From the NCBI RefSeq assembly GCF_007859755.1, contig NZ_SJPF01000001.1, positions 1,538,082 through 1,602,081 of the forward strand: a stretch of DNA of 64,000 nucleotides, read 5' to 3'. The DNA is from Blastopirellula retiformator (lineage in GTDB: Bacteria; Planctomycetota; Planctomycetia; Pirellulales; Pirellulaceae). Below the pieces are notes generated by a model. The model worked only from the letters and a program-made list of their open reading frames with translations. It was not told the DNA's origin and made no database searches. The position numbers and the translations under genes are program-made. The stretch's first letter is position 1. The number at the start of each line of letters is the position of its first letter. This document shows, in pieces, positions 16,402-24,707 of the stretch.

Positions 16402-16969
16402 GGGCGATTACCTTAAGTTGGAGTGAAAACAGTCAGCCTCTATTGCCAGGGCCAATTTCTTTTTGGGTTCGCGGTTCATGTTTGCCCGACTGCGGGCAAC
16501 CGCCAGAAACGAGAACCTCACGTGCACGCCTCGGTGGAAAAGCAACAGTTGTGCCACCGAGTGCTGGCGCCGTTTATGAAAAAGGGAGAGAAAATAGTGC
16601 AAATAGCGACAAACCGTGTGGAGAGAAGCAGTTGCAGCGGACAACGCTTTATTCATAAACCGGAAAGATTTTGCGCCAGTTGGTCACTTTGCTGCGATCG
16701 TGCGCATGAACTCTGCGCGATCTCTTAGCAATTGATCGCCTAAATCGCGGCAATTACGCCGCCCATGGGAGAGGAACGGACCGCAATAGGCCGTTTCGGC
16801 CAATTAGAGGTAGAACGATTTCCAGAGCGATTTTCCCACAATCGCTGCCCTCACGCAGCGATCGTCGCTCTTGAAGGGGGGGGATGCGTCCGTAAAAGGA
16901 GTGAAAAGGCCTAGGCTCCTATTTTCGGCGGTCAACTCGGACCGTCGTAAGGTTCACAGCCGGAATTCG
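16402..16969. other. 568-base gene-free region between amt and the Tad locus
   Basis: Holds the amt leader and its sigma-54 promoter near 16550. The half nearer the Tad genes (about 16600-16969) shows no convincing frame, RNA gene or repeat. I looked for NtrC-type paired sites upstream of the promoter and found none clear. Confidence 0.5.
16542..16556 (-). promoter_or_regulatory. Sigma-54 (RpoN) promoter of amt
   Basis: On the minus strand the sequence reads TGGCAC-AACTG-TTGC, an exact match to the -24/-12 consensus TGGCAC-N5-TTGC. It lies about 140 bases before the amt start codon, giving a leader of roughly 130 bases. RpoN control of amt genes is well known in other bacteria. Confidence 0.8.
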
Positions 16970-17578
16970 CTAGGGAGAGGCGATCGAATCGATGCGCACA
17001 ATGCGAGCCCGGCCCTCGTCGTCAATCATCGCCACGCTTTCAGCGCGAATCGTATAAGGGCCCAGCGAGAATCCGCCAATTCCATATTGGCTGGCGATTG
17101 GATGCGCCGAACGAGCCAGCACCGCATAGAAATAGTCCGGATTGTGAGGATCGGCATTGGCGTCAAAGACGACCGTCGGCTGGACTTGGGTAATCGCCCC
17201 AAAAACCAGCATGCCTCCGCTCGAACCATTTTGATTGCAATTGCCGCCGCGTGGGTCATGGTTCAGGTTGTTCGTTTGCAGCGAAAAGGGGCCGCCAGCC
17301 ACCAGGTTTCCGCTGGCAAAGTCTGCAGCGACTTGGCGCGCGGTGAGCGTTGAGTGAGGGGCGTTCTCGTCATGCTGGCCCCATTCGATCACGCCTGCTA
17401 ATACGGCCGCTTCCAGGGCGTCTTCCACCTCGGCCCGAGCCAGCCACAGGCGGCCCGTTTCGATCGTCATCAGGAGTCCGATCAGCGCCAGCGGCATGAA
17501 GACGATCAGCCACAAGACCGAGACGCCACGTCGCGAGCGGCGGGCGAAAGGTTGGCGTTGAGTGGTGGCGATCGACAT
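16970..17578 (-). CDS. TadG-like minor pseudopilin / pilus assembly protein
   Basis: A 202-residue protein with a basic N-terminus followed by one TM segment (VSVLWLIVFMPLALIGLLMT) and an exported domain. After the TM comes LWLARAEVEDALEAAVLAG, the helical continuation typical of TadE/TadG proteins, where the 'ARA..EDALDAAALAG' pattern is diagnostic. It would be anchored in the inner membrane with its body in the periplasm. The start at 17578 places the TM at residues 18-38. It is 36 bases downstream of a TadE-like gene, so the two probably form an operon transcribed away from the main Tad block. Confidence 0.8.
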   Translation of the reverse strand: MSIATTQRQPFARRSRRGVSVLWLIVFMPLALIGLLMTIETGRLWLARAEVEDALEAAVLAGVIEWGQHDENAPHSTLTARQVAADFASGNLVAGGPFSLQTNNLNHDPRGGNCNQNGSSGGMLVFGAITQVQPTVVFDANADPHNPDYFYAVLARSAHPIASQYGIGGFSLGPYTIRAESVAMIDDEGRARIVRIDSIASP

Positions 17579-17614
17579 GAACTGGTTCTTACGGGACTAA
17601 AGTAGTATCGCTTG

Positions 17615-18184
17615 TTACGGACTGCCCGGGTTTTGCGGCGGGTTGAGCTGCATGTCGAGGTGACGCAGCGTCGTCGTCTGCGACACGATCCGCCCGCTGA
17701 TATCCATCCCCAGCGATTGCAGCAGGTTCGGAGTCAGCCCGGTCATGGGAGTCTGGACGGCGACGCGGACGTAATTTCGGGTCGTCGGCAGGTGGTCCAT
17801 CAGGTCCGTTGGGGCTGGATAGCTGGTTCCGTCCGCCAACTTCGTAACCCCGCTCTGCGTATCGTGGAGCAGAATGATTTGCCGGCCCGGCAAATTCAGC
17901 GTCTCTAGTTGCCGGTCGACCGCTGCGATCACGTTACTGGGAGGACTGCCGCCGCTGGGCAACGAGATTCGGGATGCGGTGAGCGCCCCAGCTCGACTTG
18001 CCGCCTCCAGACGAGGCAGATTGGCGTATAGCAGATAGAACTCGATGATCGCTAGTAGCAGGATTAGTAATATTGGCAGCGTCAGGATCAGCTCCAACAC
18101 GACCCCCCCGCTGCGGCGTTTTGCCGGCCGTCGATACCCCAAAGGGCTCAGGAAATAGGGGCTTAGGCAAGACAAGCGAAACAA
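17615..18184 (-). CDS. TadE-like pseudopilin
   Basis: A 189-residue protein with a TadE-type N-terminus. A basic stretch with RRSGGVVLELILTLPILLIL carries Gly-Gly before the hydrophobic helix and a Glu five or six residues in, as in prepilin-like substrates of the TadV peptidase. This is followed by EFYLLYANLPRLEAASRAGA. The rest is an exported domain without recognised motifs. It is divergent from the flp gene at 18458, so the 273 bases between probably hold both promoters, though I cannot point to boxes. Confidence 0.8.
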   Translation of the reverse strand: MFRLSCLSPYFLSPLGYRRPAKRRSGGVVLELILTLPILLILLLAIIEFYLLYANLPRLEAASRAGALTASRISLPSGGSPPSNVIAAVDRQLETLNLPGRQIILLHDTQSGVTKLADGTSYPAPTDLMDHLPTTRNYVRVAVQTPMTGLTPNLLQSLGMDISGRIVSQTTTLRHLDMQLNPPQNPGSP

Positions 18185-18457
18185 TCTGTGTGGGGGAGAG
18201 TGGTGACCGGCGACAACTACTCATTAACGTGAGCAGGCCCGTCCGCGTCAACTATTTACCGGCCGGTTGGCGTAAGTTTCGCCGGATAAGCCGGTTATTC
18301 AGATAATTTGGGTTGGGAAGTTGTAAGTGGTTGTCCGCGTTATTACGGTAGAGGTTACGCCAAAAAAGCGCATTTGGCGAAGATTCGCTAGTTTGGCAGG
18401 ACTGCGAATCCTGGAGTTTCCTCCCCCCACCCAGTAACCACCGGATTTCGCGCGAAC

Positions 18458-18643
18458 ATGAATTTTTTGAAATCTCGATTGAGCAAACTGGCCGCAGATC
18501 AGAATGGCGGCGTGTTTGTTGAATATCTGATCCTCCTCACCTTGATCGGGATCGGGGCGATTGCAGGCCTTGCCACCGTCCGCGGAGCGCTATTGAACGA
18601 GTTGATTGACCTGGCGGATGCGATCTCGCAAATCCAGATCTAG
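18458..18643 (+). CDS. flp: Flp-type major pilin
   Basis: A 61-residue Flp prepilin, the best canonical pilin in the locus. A short charged leader ends in DQNGG, followed by VFVEYLILLTLIGIGAIAGL. Cleavage after Asn-Gly gives the classic +5 Glu and +6 Tyr of Flp pilins. A short amphipathic tail (LNELIDLADAISQIQI) completes it. It is the first gene of the plus-strand Tad block. Confidence 0.85.
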   Translation: MNFLKSRLSKLAADQNGGVFVEYLILLTLIGIGAIAGLATVRGALLNELIDLADAISQIQI

Positions 18644-18697
18644 CAGAGGTATCCCGCAGTCTGCGGGGTCGGTTCAATAGTTCGTTCTCCGTTTCGG

Positions 18698-19201
18698 ATG
18701 GTTGTCGCAAGAATGCGCGCCTTGTTCTCCAATACGATCTCGACGCGAAAGCGATCGCGCTCCGGCGTGCAAACGTTGGAGTTGGTGATTGCGTTTCCGC
18801 TGTTGCTGATCGCCTCGCTGGCGATTGTGCAGTTTGCGGCGCTTTCGGCGTTTCAGGCGACCGTCGAGGCCGCCGTCGCCGAAGCGGCCCGGGAAGCGGC
18901 CAAGACGATCAACCCAGCCGACGCGCCCCAAGCGGCGCGCGCGACCTTCAATCAAGCGATGCAGGTGCACGGGCTCTCGACCAGCACGCCCAAGATCGCG
19001 CTGGCGATCGATCAGGTCGGCGCGCACACCGTTTATGGCGACCCGTTGCTGGCTCCTTCGCCCGGTTCGGTGATGATGGGCGAGGTGCGCGTTTCGGCCG
19101 CCGTCTCGTTGCAAAGCGCACCGACGCTCAATCTGTTGAAAACGTTCGGCCTCGATTTCGACCAACGAATCGTAGAGATGACCCATGTTAGCGGCGCCTG
19201 A
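18698..19201 (+). CDS. TadE-like pseudopilin
   Basis: A 167-residue TadE-like protein. A basic leader ends RSRSGVQTLELVIAFPLLLI, with Gly-Val at the presumed processing point and Glu inside the hydrophobic helix. FQATVEAAVAEAAREAAKTI then gives the amphipathic continuation. The C-terminal half is a small periplasmic domain. The start could be ATG 18698 or 18713; neither has a strong ribosome site. Its end overlaps the open frame of the next gene by a few bases. Confidence 0.8.
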   Translation: MVVARMRALFSNTISTRKRSRSGVQTLELVIAFPLLLIASLAIVQFAALSAFQATVEAAVAEAAREAAKTINPADAPQAARATFNQAMQVHGLSTSTPKIALAIDQVGAHTVYGDPLLAPSPGSVMMGEVRVSAAVSLQSAPTLNLLKTFGLDFDQRIVEMTHVSGA

Positions 19202-19217
19202 GCAGGAGCAACTTGGC

Positions 19218-20798
19218 ATGGAATCGGCCAACGACAAGACGAACGACGCTTCGCCGCGCGATACGACGCCGCTATTGAGTGATCGTTATGCGCTTTCGCC
19301 GCTTGACTTTGCGATCGTCAGTTTCTTCGTCGTCGCGTTTCTGCTGTTTTATTACTTGCCGCTGTCGACGGTCGGCGTCTGGCGCGACATTTCGGTCGGG
19401 CGGACGATTCTGGCCGAATCGCAACTGCCGTCCCATCCAGTGCAGATGCCGCTGGCTGCGACCAGTTTGTATCGACCGACCAATTGGTTGGCGGACATCT
19501 CGTTGGCGCTCGTCAATCGCGCCGGCGGCCCCGAGGCGATTTCGTTGGCATCGACCTTGGTGGCGACTGGCTACTTGTTATTCGTTTACTTCGTGCTGTG
19601 CCCAAGCAGTTCGCCCAAATGGCTAAGACTGATCGCAGTTGCGCTGGCCGCTGCGACGTTGCTATTCTGTTGGCAAGGCCTGACCCCAGAACTCGCTTCG
19701 TCGGTGCGTCTCGCGCTATTTCTCACACCGCTGGCGATCTTCGCCGGCTGGCGACAATCAAATATGGCGCCATCGATTTGGAGTTGGATCGTCGCGCCCC
19801 TTGCGATCGTTGCGTGGGCCAACACGCATTGGACGTTCGTTGCGGGCCCACTACTGATGTCGGCGATTGCGGTGGGCGTCGCTTGCGATTCGCGGTTGAC
19901 CGGTCGATCGTGGGGAGAAACCTGTGGTGATCGCCAGGTACAGGCTTGGGTTTGGTTGGCTCAGCTCTGTTGGTTCGTGACGCTGCTCAATCCATTTGGC
20001 TTTGGCGTCTGGGCCGAAGCATTGGCGCAGATCGTTCATCCGCTGGATGGATCGACGCCGCTGGTCTTGGCTTCGGGGCTCGGGGCGATCGTCGCATTGC
20101 TGGTGGCGGCGCTTGCTTGCTTGTTGCGACGATCGCAAACGCCAGTACATGGCGGCGATATCGCGATGTTCGTCGTCGCCATCAGTTTAGCGGCTTGCAA
20201 TACGCATTTCGTTTTGACGTTGGTGGCGGTGGCGACGATGATTTGCCTACCAATGACCGCCGGCCTGTTCGCTCGCTCGGACAAGGCCGAGCCGGTGGCG
20301 ACTTCGGATACGCAGGAGCCTCGGCCGCTGCGTTTCGCCTTTACGCTGTTGTCACTGTTGGCGATCTGGATCGGTTTTGCGCTGAGCCCAATCAGTGCGT
20401 CGGTCTTGGGGGGAACTCCGCGCATGTTGGCCAGTGCGATTGAAGATCCGCCGCTGGGCGTGGTTCGTTTTCTGCACGAAAACCGTCGCGAGCGGTTCAT
20501 CTTGGCGCCGGTCGTCTGGAGCGACTTCATCGCATACGCCGACGCCGATGCCGAGATGTTCGCCACGTCGGACTTCGATCGTCTACCGCAACAAGCGAAG
20601 TTCGATTTTCGACGACTGTATCAAGGAGGCTCGCAATGGCAGCGGATCCTGGATCGGTATGACGTCGACACGCTGGTCATCGACAAGCGGGCGCACGGCG
20701 ATTTCGCGACGCAGGTTCTGGGCGATGTCGGAGGGGACTGGCAGTTGGCTTGGGAAAACGCTCGCGCCTTGGTTCTCCAGCGAAGGAGCGCCGCATGA
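19218..20798 (+). CDS. Polytopic membrane protein, GT-C glycosyltransferase-like
   Basis: A 526-residue protein with about ten hydrophobic helices and a soluble C-terminal domain. ATG 19218 has AGGAG eight bases upstream and is preferred over 19185. The N-terminal part resembles GT-C membrane glycosyltransferases: after the first helix comes WRDISVGRTILAESQLPSHP, comparable to the acidic first loop of that fold. The C-terminal domain (RFILAPVVWSDFIAY, then RILDRYDVDTLVIDKRA) resembles the tail of the same planctomycete families. Its position inside the Tad block, overlapping the next gene, suggests a role with the pilus, possibly pilin glycosylation. That function is inference only. Confidence 0.65.
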   Translation: MESANDKTNDASPRDTTPLLSDRYALSPLDFAIVSFFVVAFLLFYYLPLSTVGVWRDISVGRTILAESQLPSHPVQMPLAATSLYRPTNWLADISLALVNRAGGPEAISLASTLVATGYLLFVYFVLCPSSSPKWLRLIAVALAAATLLFCWQGLTPELASSVRLALFLTPLAIFAGWRQSNMAPSIWSWIVAPLAIVAWANTHWTFVAGPLLMSAIAVGVACDSRLTGRSWGETCGDRQVQAWVWLAQLCWFVTLLNPFGFGVWAEALAQIVHPLDGSTPLVLASGLGAIVALLVAALACLLRRSQTPVHGGDIAMFVVAISLAACNTHFVLTLVAVATMICLPMTAGLFARSDKAEPVATSDTQEPRPLRFAFTLLSLLAIWIGFALSPISASVLGGTPRMLASAIEDPPLGVVRFLHENRRERFILAPVVWSDFIAYADADAEMFATSDFDRLPQQAKFDFRRLYQGGSQWQRILDRYDVDTLVIDKRAHGDFATQVLGDVGGDWQLAWENARALVLQRRSAA

Positions 20799-22057
20799 GC
20801 AGCAGCACACAATCCTCGCGGCGTGGGATGTCAACGCCCTTGTTTGTGATAGTGCAAGCGGTCCTGCTGGCGGTGCTTTCGACCGGAATCGCCTGGGCGA
20901 TTCGCGGCGATCGCCAGGCGAGCGTCCCGAGCTTGCCGAACCTGCGAAACGCGCCGCAGTTGGTCGGGCCGCAGTACGACCTGCCGGAACTGATCACCGA
21001 CGAGCAGCTGCGCACCGTTCTGGTCCGCTTGCGTCCCCGCTTTCGTCATCAACAGCCAAAGATCAACCATGTGGATCACGCGCTGCGGTTCTGGGGCGCC
21101 GATGCGAATTTCGCCGACGCCGAATGTCTCTCGGGCGAAGAGATGCGGCAGTTGCTGACCGACATGAACGTCTTTCACGAGTACTGGGGAGACGCGACCC
21201 GCGAGCTGGTTACCCCGGGCGAATCAGGCTGGGCCGTGCGAACGCAACAAGGCGCGGCAACTTCCAGCCATGTCGATCACACGTTGGCGACGCTGGCCGA
21301 GATCGGCACGCCGCTTGATTTTCCGCTGAAGTCGCGGGATGAGACGCTGACGCTGCGCGATCTGCTGGTCGGAGCGCTGCGTGACTTTCGCTTGAATCAA
21401 CAAGAGTACGAATGGACTTCGATCGCCGCTGCAACGTTCGCTGCTGACGACGGCGGCTGGGTTTCGCGCGAAGGGGAACGGCTGACGTTTGATCAGTTGG
21501 CCCAGCGAATCATGCGGCAGCAGTGGGTGCAGGGAGTTTGCTATGGCAACCATCGCCTGTTCACGCTGGCCGCGCTGCTGCGATTGGATCAAGAGACTGG
21601 GCTGTTCCAAGACGCGGCGACGCGGGATGAAATCATCGCCCATTTGAGCGAGGCGACCCGCCGTCTGGTCGGCAGCCAAAACGAGGCAGGCTACTGGGAT
21701 CAAAACTGGTACGACTCTTCCCAGACGCCGGTCGACGAAGGGCTCTCGGATCCGCTGTCGCGGCGGTTGCTCGCCACCGGGCACGCGCTGGAATGGTGGG
21801 CGATTGCACCGGAAGACGTGCAGCCCCCGCGAGAAACCAAGATCCGCGCTGGCCAGTGGTTGGCGACGGAAGTCGAGAAGATGAGCGACGACTCGATTCG
21901 CGACAATTACACCTTTTTAAGCCATGTTGGCCGAGCGCTTGCGCTATGGCGGGGCGCGTTGCCCGCTGAGCAGTGGGCCCGTCTCAAGTGTGACAAGGCA
22001 TTGGATAACGACACAACGACTTCGGGCGAAGATGAAGATTCGTCCCTTTCCTCATGA
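20795..22057 (+). CDS. Membrane-anchored protein with predicted alpha-toroid-like domain
   Basis: A 420-residue protein starting at ATG 20795, which overlaps the previous stop by four bases and is preceded by AAGGAG. One N-terminal TM (FVIVQAVLLAVLSTGIAWAI) anchors it, with the rest outside. The exported part is helical with repeating units such as SHVDHTLATLAEIG, NHRLFTLAALLRLDQETG and LLATGHALEWWAI, reminiscent of alpha/alpha toroids (prenyltransferase-like or glycosidase-like). No catalytic residues can be assigned. Coupled translation with its neighbours suggests it belongs to the pilus system. I do not recognise the family. Confidence 0.6.
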   Translation: MSSSTQSSRRGMSTPLFVIVQAVLLAVLSTGIAWAIRGDRQASVPSLPNLRNAPQLVGPQYDLPELITDEQLRTVLVRLRPRFRHQQPKINHVDHALRFWGADANFADAECLSGEEMRQLLTDMNVFHEYWGDATRELVTPGESGWAVRTQQGAATSSHVDHTLATLAEIGTPLDFPLKSRDETLTLRDLLVGALRDFRLNQQEYEWTSIAAATFAADDGGWVSREGERLTFDQLAQRIMRQQWVQGVCYGNHRLFTLAALLRLDQETGLFQDAATRDEIIAHLSEATRRLVGSQNEAGYWDQNWYDSSQTPVDEGLSDPLSRRLLATGHALEWWAIAPEDVQPPRETKIRAGQWLATEVEKMSDDSIRDNYTFLSHVGRALALWRGALPAEQWARLKCDKALDNDTTTSGEDEDSSLSS

Positions 22058-22476
22058 GGTTCGCTAGCATGCGGCTATTAAATCGTCTTTGGTCCGACGA
22101 ATCGGGTTTCGTGAATTCGGCGGAATTGCTATTGTTCAGTACGATTGTCGTGGTTGGTCTGATCGTGGGTCTGGCGACCCTTCGCGACGGTATCGTGCAA
22201 GAGTTGGGCGACACTGGGCAAGCCGTCGGTCAACTCGACCAATCTTATGCAGTGGAGTTCCAGAGCGGCGGACACCTCCAAGTCATGGGGAACCAAGTCA
22301 TCGTCGACAAGACGTATGGCGGCGTTCACGTTGTGACTGGCTTTCGAAATTTTCGATATATCGATCGACCTGATCTCGGCGACGGCCCAGATGTCGCGGG
22401 ACAACCTCCAGGTGGAATCGTTATTGGCGGCAATGACACCGATGAAAACGGCACGCCGCCGAATCCCCAGCCTTAA
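22054..22476 (+). CDS. Flp-like pilin with long C-terminal tail
   Basis: A 140-residue pilin-like protein. ATG 22054 overlaps the previous stop (ATGA); ATG 22069 is an alternative. The leader MRLLNRLWSDESG precedes FVNSAELLLFSTIVVVGLIV, a single helix as in Flp, then LRDGIVQELGDTGQAVGQLD. Unlike ordinary Flp it continues for about 75 more residues and ends in GGNDTDENGTPPNPQP, a tail shared with the next paralogues and resembling a DxDxxG calcium loop. It could be a minor or surface-decorating pilin. Confidence 0.75.
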   Translation: MRFASMRLLNRLWSDESGFVNSAELLLFSTIVVVGLIVGLATLRDGIVQELGDTGQAVGQLDQSYAVEFQSGGHLQVMGNQVIVDKTYGGVHVVTGFRNFRYIDRPDLGDGPDVAGQPPGGIVIGGNDTDENGTPPNPQP

Positions 22477-22586
22477 TCCTTCGGGGGTTGTGCGTAATTT
22501 ACGCAAGATATTCCGAAAAAATCAAGGAAGCCGGCTAGGCATAATCGTCAAAGTCATCACAATCTACGCTGTCTACAAATAAAATC

Positions 22587-22976
22587 ATGAAGCGACATAC
22601 AAATACCTTCCGATCGATCGCCGTTTGGATGCGGCGAGAACTGTGGCGAGATCAGCGCGGAGTCGTCTCGGCTTATGCGCTCATCCTGGTCGCGGTGGTG
22701 CTGATTTTGGGCGCCGTGGTCGGACTTACCAGTTTGCGTGACCACATCGTGCAGGAGTTTGGCGATCTCGGGGTAGCGATTGACAGCCTTGATCAGTCGT
22801 TCGGCTACGAGATTACAGTCACTCCGCCGGTAGGACCGCCGCAGGTCGTCGTCTCGGCGTTGTATGTCGACCAGGACGAACTGGGTTGGAGCGATCCGGC
22901 TGACCAGCCGCCGGCGAACTTGAGTTTCGCGCCCGGGTTTCCGGTCGGTCAGGGAGAAGACGGTCCAACTCCGTAA
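22587..22976 (+). CDS. Divergent Flp-like pilin lacking the usual Glu
   Basis: A 129-residue pilin-like protein. The leader ends RDQRG and the helix is VVSAYALILVAVVLILGAVV, then LTSLRDHIVQEFGDLGVAID as in the sister genes. The Glu that is normally five or six residues after the processing point is missing (Ala-Tyr-Ala here), so it may be processed differently or not polymerise like the others. The C-terminal tail is Pro-rich and lacks the NDTDESG motif. ATG 22587 has no clear ribosome site. Confidence 0.7.
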   Translation: MKRHTNTFRSIAVWMRRELWRDQRGVVSAYALILVAVVLILGAVVGLTSLRDHIVQEFGDLGVAIDSLDQSFGYEITVTPPVGPPQVVVSALYVDQDELGWSDPADQPPANLSFAPGFPVGQGEDGPTP

Positions 22977-23166
22977 CACACCAATGAAACATCCCTTGAT
23001 AAGAAAATCGGTCGCGCGACGGCGTCTGGCGTCTCGCGGCCACCACCCAAAGTAAGCGTCTCGCTCGCTTGCCGAAGAGTCGAATGGCGGACTCGTTGCA
23101 ACGGCACATTGAGCGACGTCGATATTTGATTTTCGCGGTCCGCCACAACAACAGGAGATTGCATAG

Positions 23167-23523
23167 ATGCAACTGGTGAAACGCTTGTGGAATGATGAAG
23201 CAGGTTTCATCGTTTCCACTGAGTTGATTTTGATCGCGACGATCGTCGTGATCGGTTTGATCGTCGGCTTGGCCTCGGTTCGCGATGCGGTGACTTCGGA
23301 ACTGTCCGACGTCGCGGGTGCGATCCAAGACCTGGATCAGAGCTACACCATCTGGGGCGTTACCGGTCACTCGGCCGCCGTCTCGGGTAGCGACTACGGC
23401 GACGCTTTGGACTATTGCGATGACAACGGCGACACGCCGGGCGGCATCGACAACTGCATTGTCATCAATGCGGCCAACGACACGGACGAAAGCGGCAACG
23501 CTCCGCTTCCGGTCAACCCGTAA
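23167..23523 (+). CDS. Flp-like pilin, first copy of a tandem duplicate
   Basis: A 118-residue pilin-like protein with AGGAG nine bases before ATG 23167. The leader MQLVKRLWNDEAG is followed by FIVSTELILIATIVVIGLIV and ASVRDAVTSELSDVAGAIQD. The exported tail has SDYGDALDYCDDNGDTPGG, a Cys pair (YCD and DNCIVI) and ends AANDTDESGNAPLPVNP. DYGDALD resembles the DYGDAPDSY motif of planctomycete surface proteins, and DTDESG has the spacing of a calcium-binding loop. The second copy lies 128 bases downstream. Confidence 0.8.
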   Translation: MQLVKRLWNDEAGFIVSTELILIATIVVIGLIVGLASVRDAVTSELSDVAGAIQDLDQSYTIWGVTGHSAAVSGSDYGDALDYCDDNGDTPGGIDNCIVINAANDTDESGNAPLPVNP

Positions 23524-23651
23524 CGAACTTCGCCGGGTCGCGGCCGACCTGTTTCGGCACGACCAGGCGAGTGAGTTTTGATCTTGAAGTCGCGATTGGG
23601 ATGTCGCGATTGATTCCTGTTTCCCAACTATTCTAATTGTGGAGTTTCTAA

Positions 23652-24008
23652 ATGTCTTTGCTGAAACGCTTGTGGAACGATGAAGCTGGTTTCATCGTTT
23701 CGACCGAATTGATTTTGATTGCGACGATCGTCGTGATTGGTTTGATTGTTGGTCTGGCTTCGGTTCGTGATGCCGTTACCTCGGAACTGTCCGACGTCGC
23801 TGGCGCGATCCAAGACCTGGATCAAAGCTACACCATCTGGGGCATCACCGGTCACTCGGCCGCCGTCTCGGGTAGCGACTACAGCGACAATCTGGACTAC
23901 TGCGACACCGATGGCGCCGTCGCTGGCCAAATTGACAACTGCATCGTCATCAGTGGGGCCAACGACACGGACGAAAGCGGCAACGCCCCGCTTCCGGTCA
24001 ACCCGTAG
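23652..24008 (+). CDS. Flp-like pilin, second copy of a tandem duplicate
   Basis: A 118-residue protein almost identical to the gene at 23167. Differences are in the first residues (MSLLKRLWNDEAG) and a short middle segment (DNLDYCDTDGAVAGQIDNC). GGAG stands seven bases before the ATG. The C-terminal GANDTDESGNAPLPVNP tail is retained. A strong hairpin terminator follows, separating the pilin genes from the assembly genes downstream, which would allow much higher pilin than machinery expression. Confidence 0.8.
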   Translation: MSLLKRLWNDEAGFIVSTELILIATIVVIGLIVGLASVRDAVTSELSDVAGAIQDLDQSYTIWGITGHSAAVSGSDYSDNLDYCDTDGAVAGQIDNCIVISGANDTDESGNAPLPVNP

Positions 24009-24076
24009 TCGTACGTTTGTGACGCTCGCCGTCGCCCGGTTTGTTCGGTCGACGGTGAAAGCGGAAATCGAAAGAG

Positions 24077-24110
24077 GAGACCGCCGATCCGCGGATAGGC
24101 GGTCTCTCTT
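24077..24110 (+). terminator. Intrinsic terminator after the pilin genes
   Basis: GAGACCGCC (24077-24085) pairs perfectly with GGCGGTCTC (24098-24106), followed by TCTTTT. It stands 68 bases after the last pilin stop and before cpaA. Confidence 0.8.
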
Positions 24111-24170
24111 TTGACTATTGGGGTATCGGCGATTGAATTTGGACAGCGATCAAGCGAAGTCGAATAGAAC

Positions 24171-24707
24171 GTGGACAAGCTGAATCTCGTCGCGGTCCTT
24201 GTGGTCGCCCTATTTACGGCGATCGCCTTTGGCGTCGACCTGAAAACCGGTAAGCTACCTAATTGGTTGACGATGCCGGCGCTGGGACTGGGCGTCCTGT
24301 TTCACTCGGTCGTCAACGGCTGGGGCGGTTTGCAGCATAGCCTGCTAGGCGCGGTTGTAGGATTCGCCCTCCTGCTGGTTCTCCTGTTGATCGGAGGAGG
24401 TGGGGGAGGAGACGTGAAGTTTATGGCGGCCCTCGGAGCCTGGTTTGGCCCGATTCTGGTCGTCCTGGTGTTTATCAGCAGTGCGGTTTTAGCGCTAATC
24501 ATCACCATCTTCCTGGTCGTGGGAAAGATGATGTTTCGCGCCAGAACCGACAAGCCGGATGCGTCGGCTGGGGGAGATTCGGCGAAGGAAAAGCTCGATA
24601 TCGCTCGGCAGACGCTTCCCTATGGGGTGCCGGTTTGCCTGGCCAGTTGGATCTTTCTTCTACTGCGACTGGTCATCCTGCTGAAGACGCCGCTCGAAAA
24701 CGGCTAA
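24171..24707 (+). CDS. cpaA: Prepilin peptidase, A24 family (CpaA/TadV)
   Basis: Inner-membrane aspartic peptidase that should cut the Flp prepilins and TadE-like pseudopilins. The 178-residue protein starts at GTG 24171 and has about five TM helices. The two catalytic Asp motifs are visible: GVDLKTGKLPNWLTMPAL near residues 22-40 and GGGGGGDVKFMAALGAWFG near 77-92. It has the short form without the zinc-binding N-methyltransferase domain, as usual in Tad systems. It is the first gene after the pilin terminator. Confidence 0.88.
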   Translation: MDKLNLVAVLVVALFTAIAFGVDLKTGKLPNWLTMPALGLGVLFHSVVNGWGGLQHSLLGAVVGFALLLVLLLIGGGGGGDVKFMAALGAWFGPILVVLVFISSAVLALIITIFLVVGKMMFRARTDKPDASAGGDSAKEKLDIARQTLPYGVPVCLASWIFLLLRLVILLKTPLENG

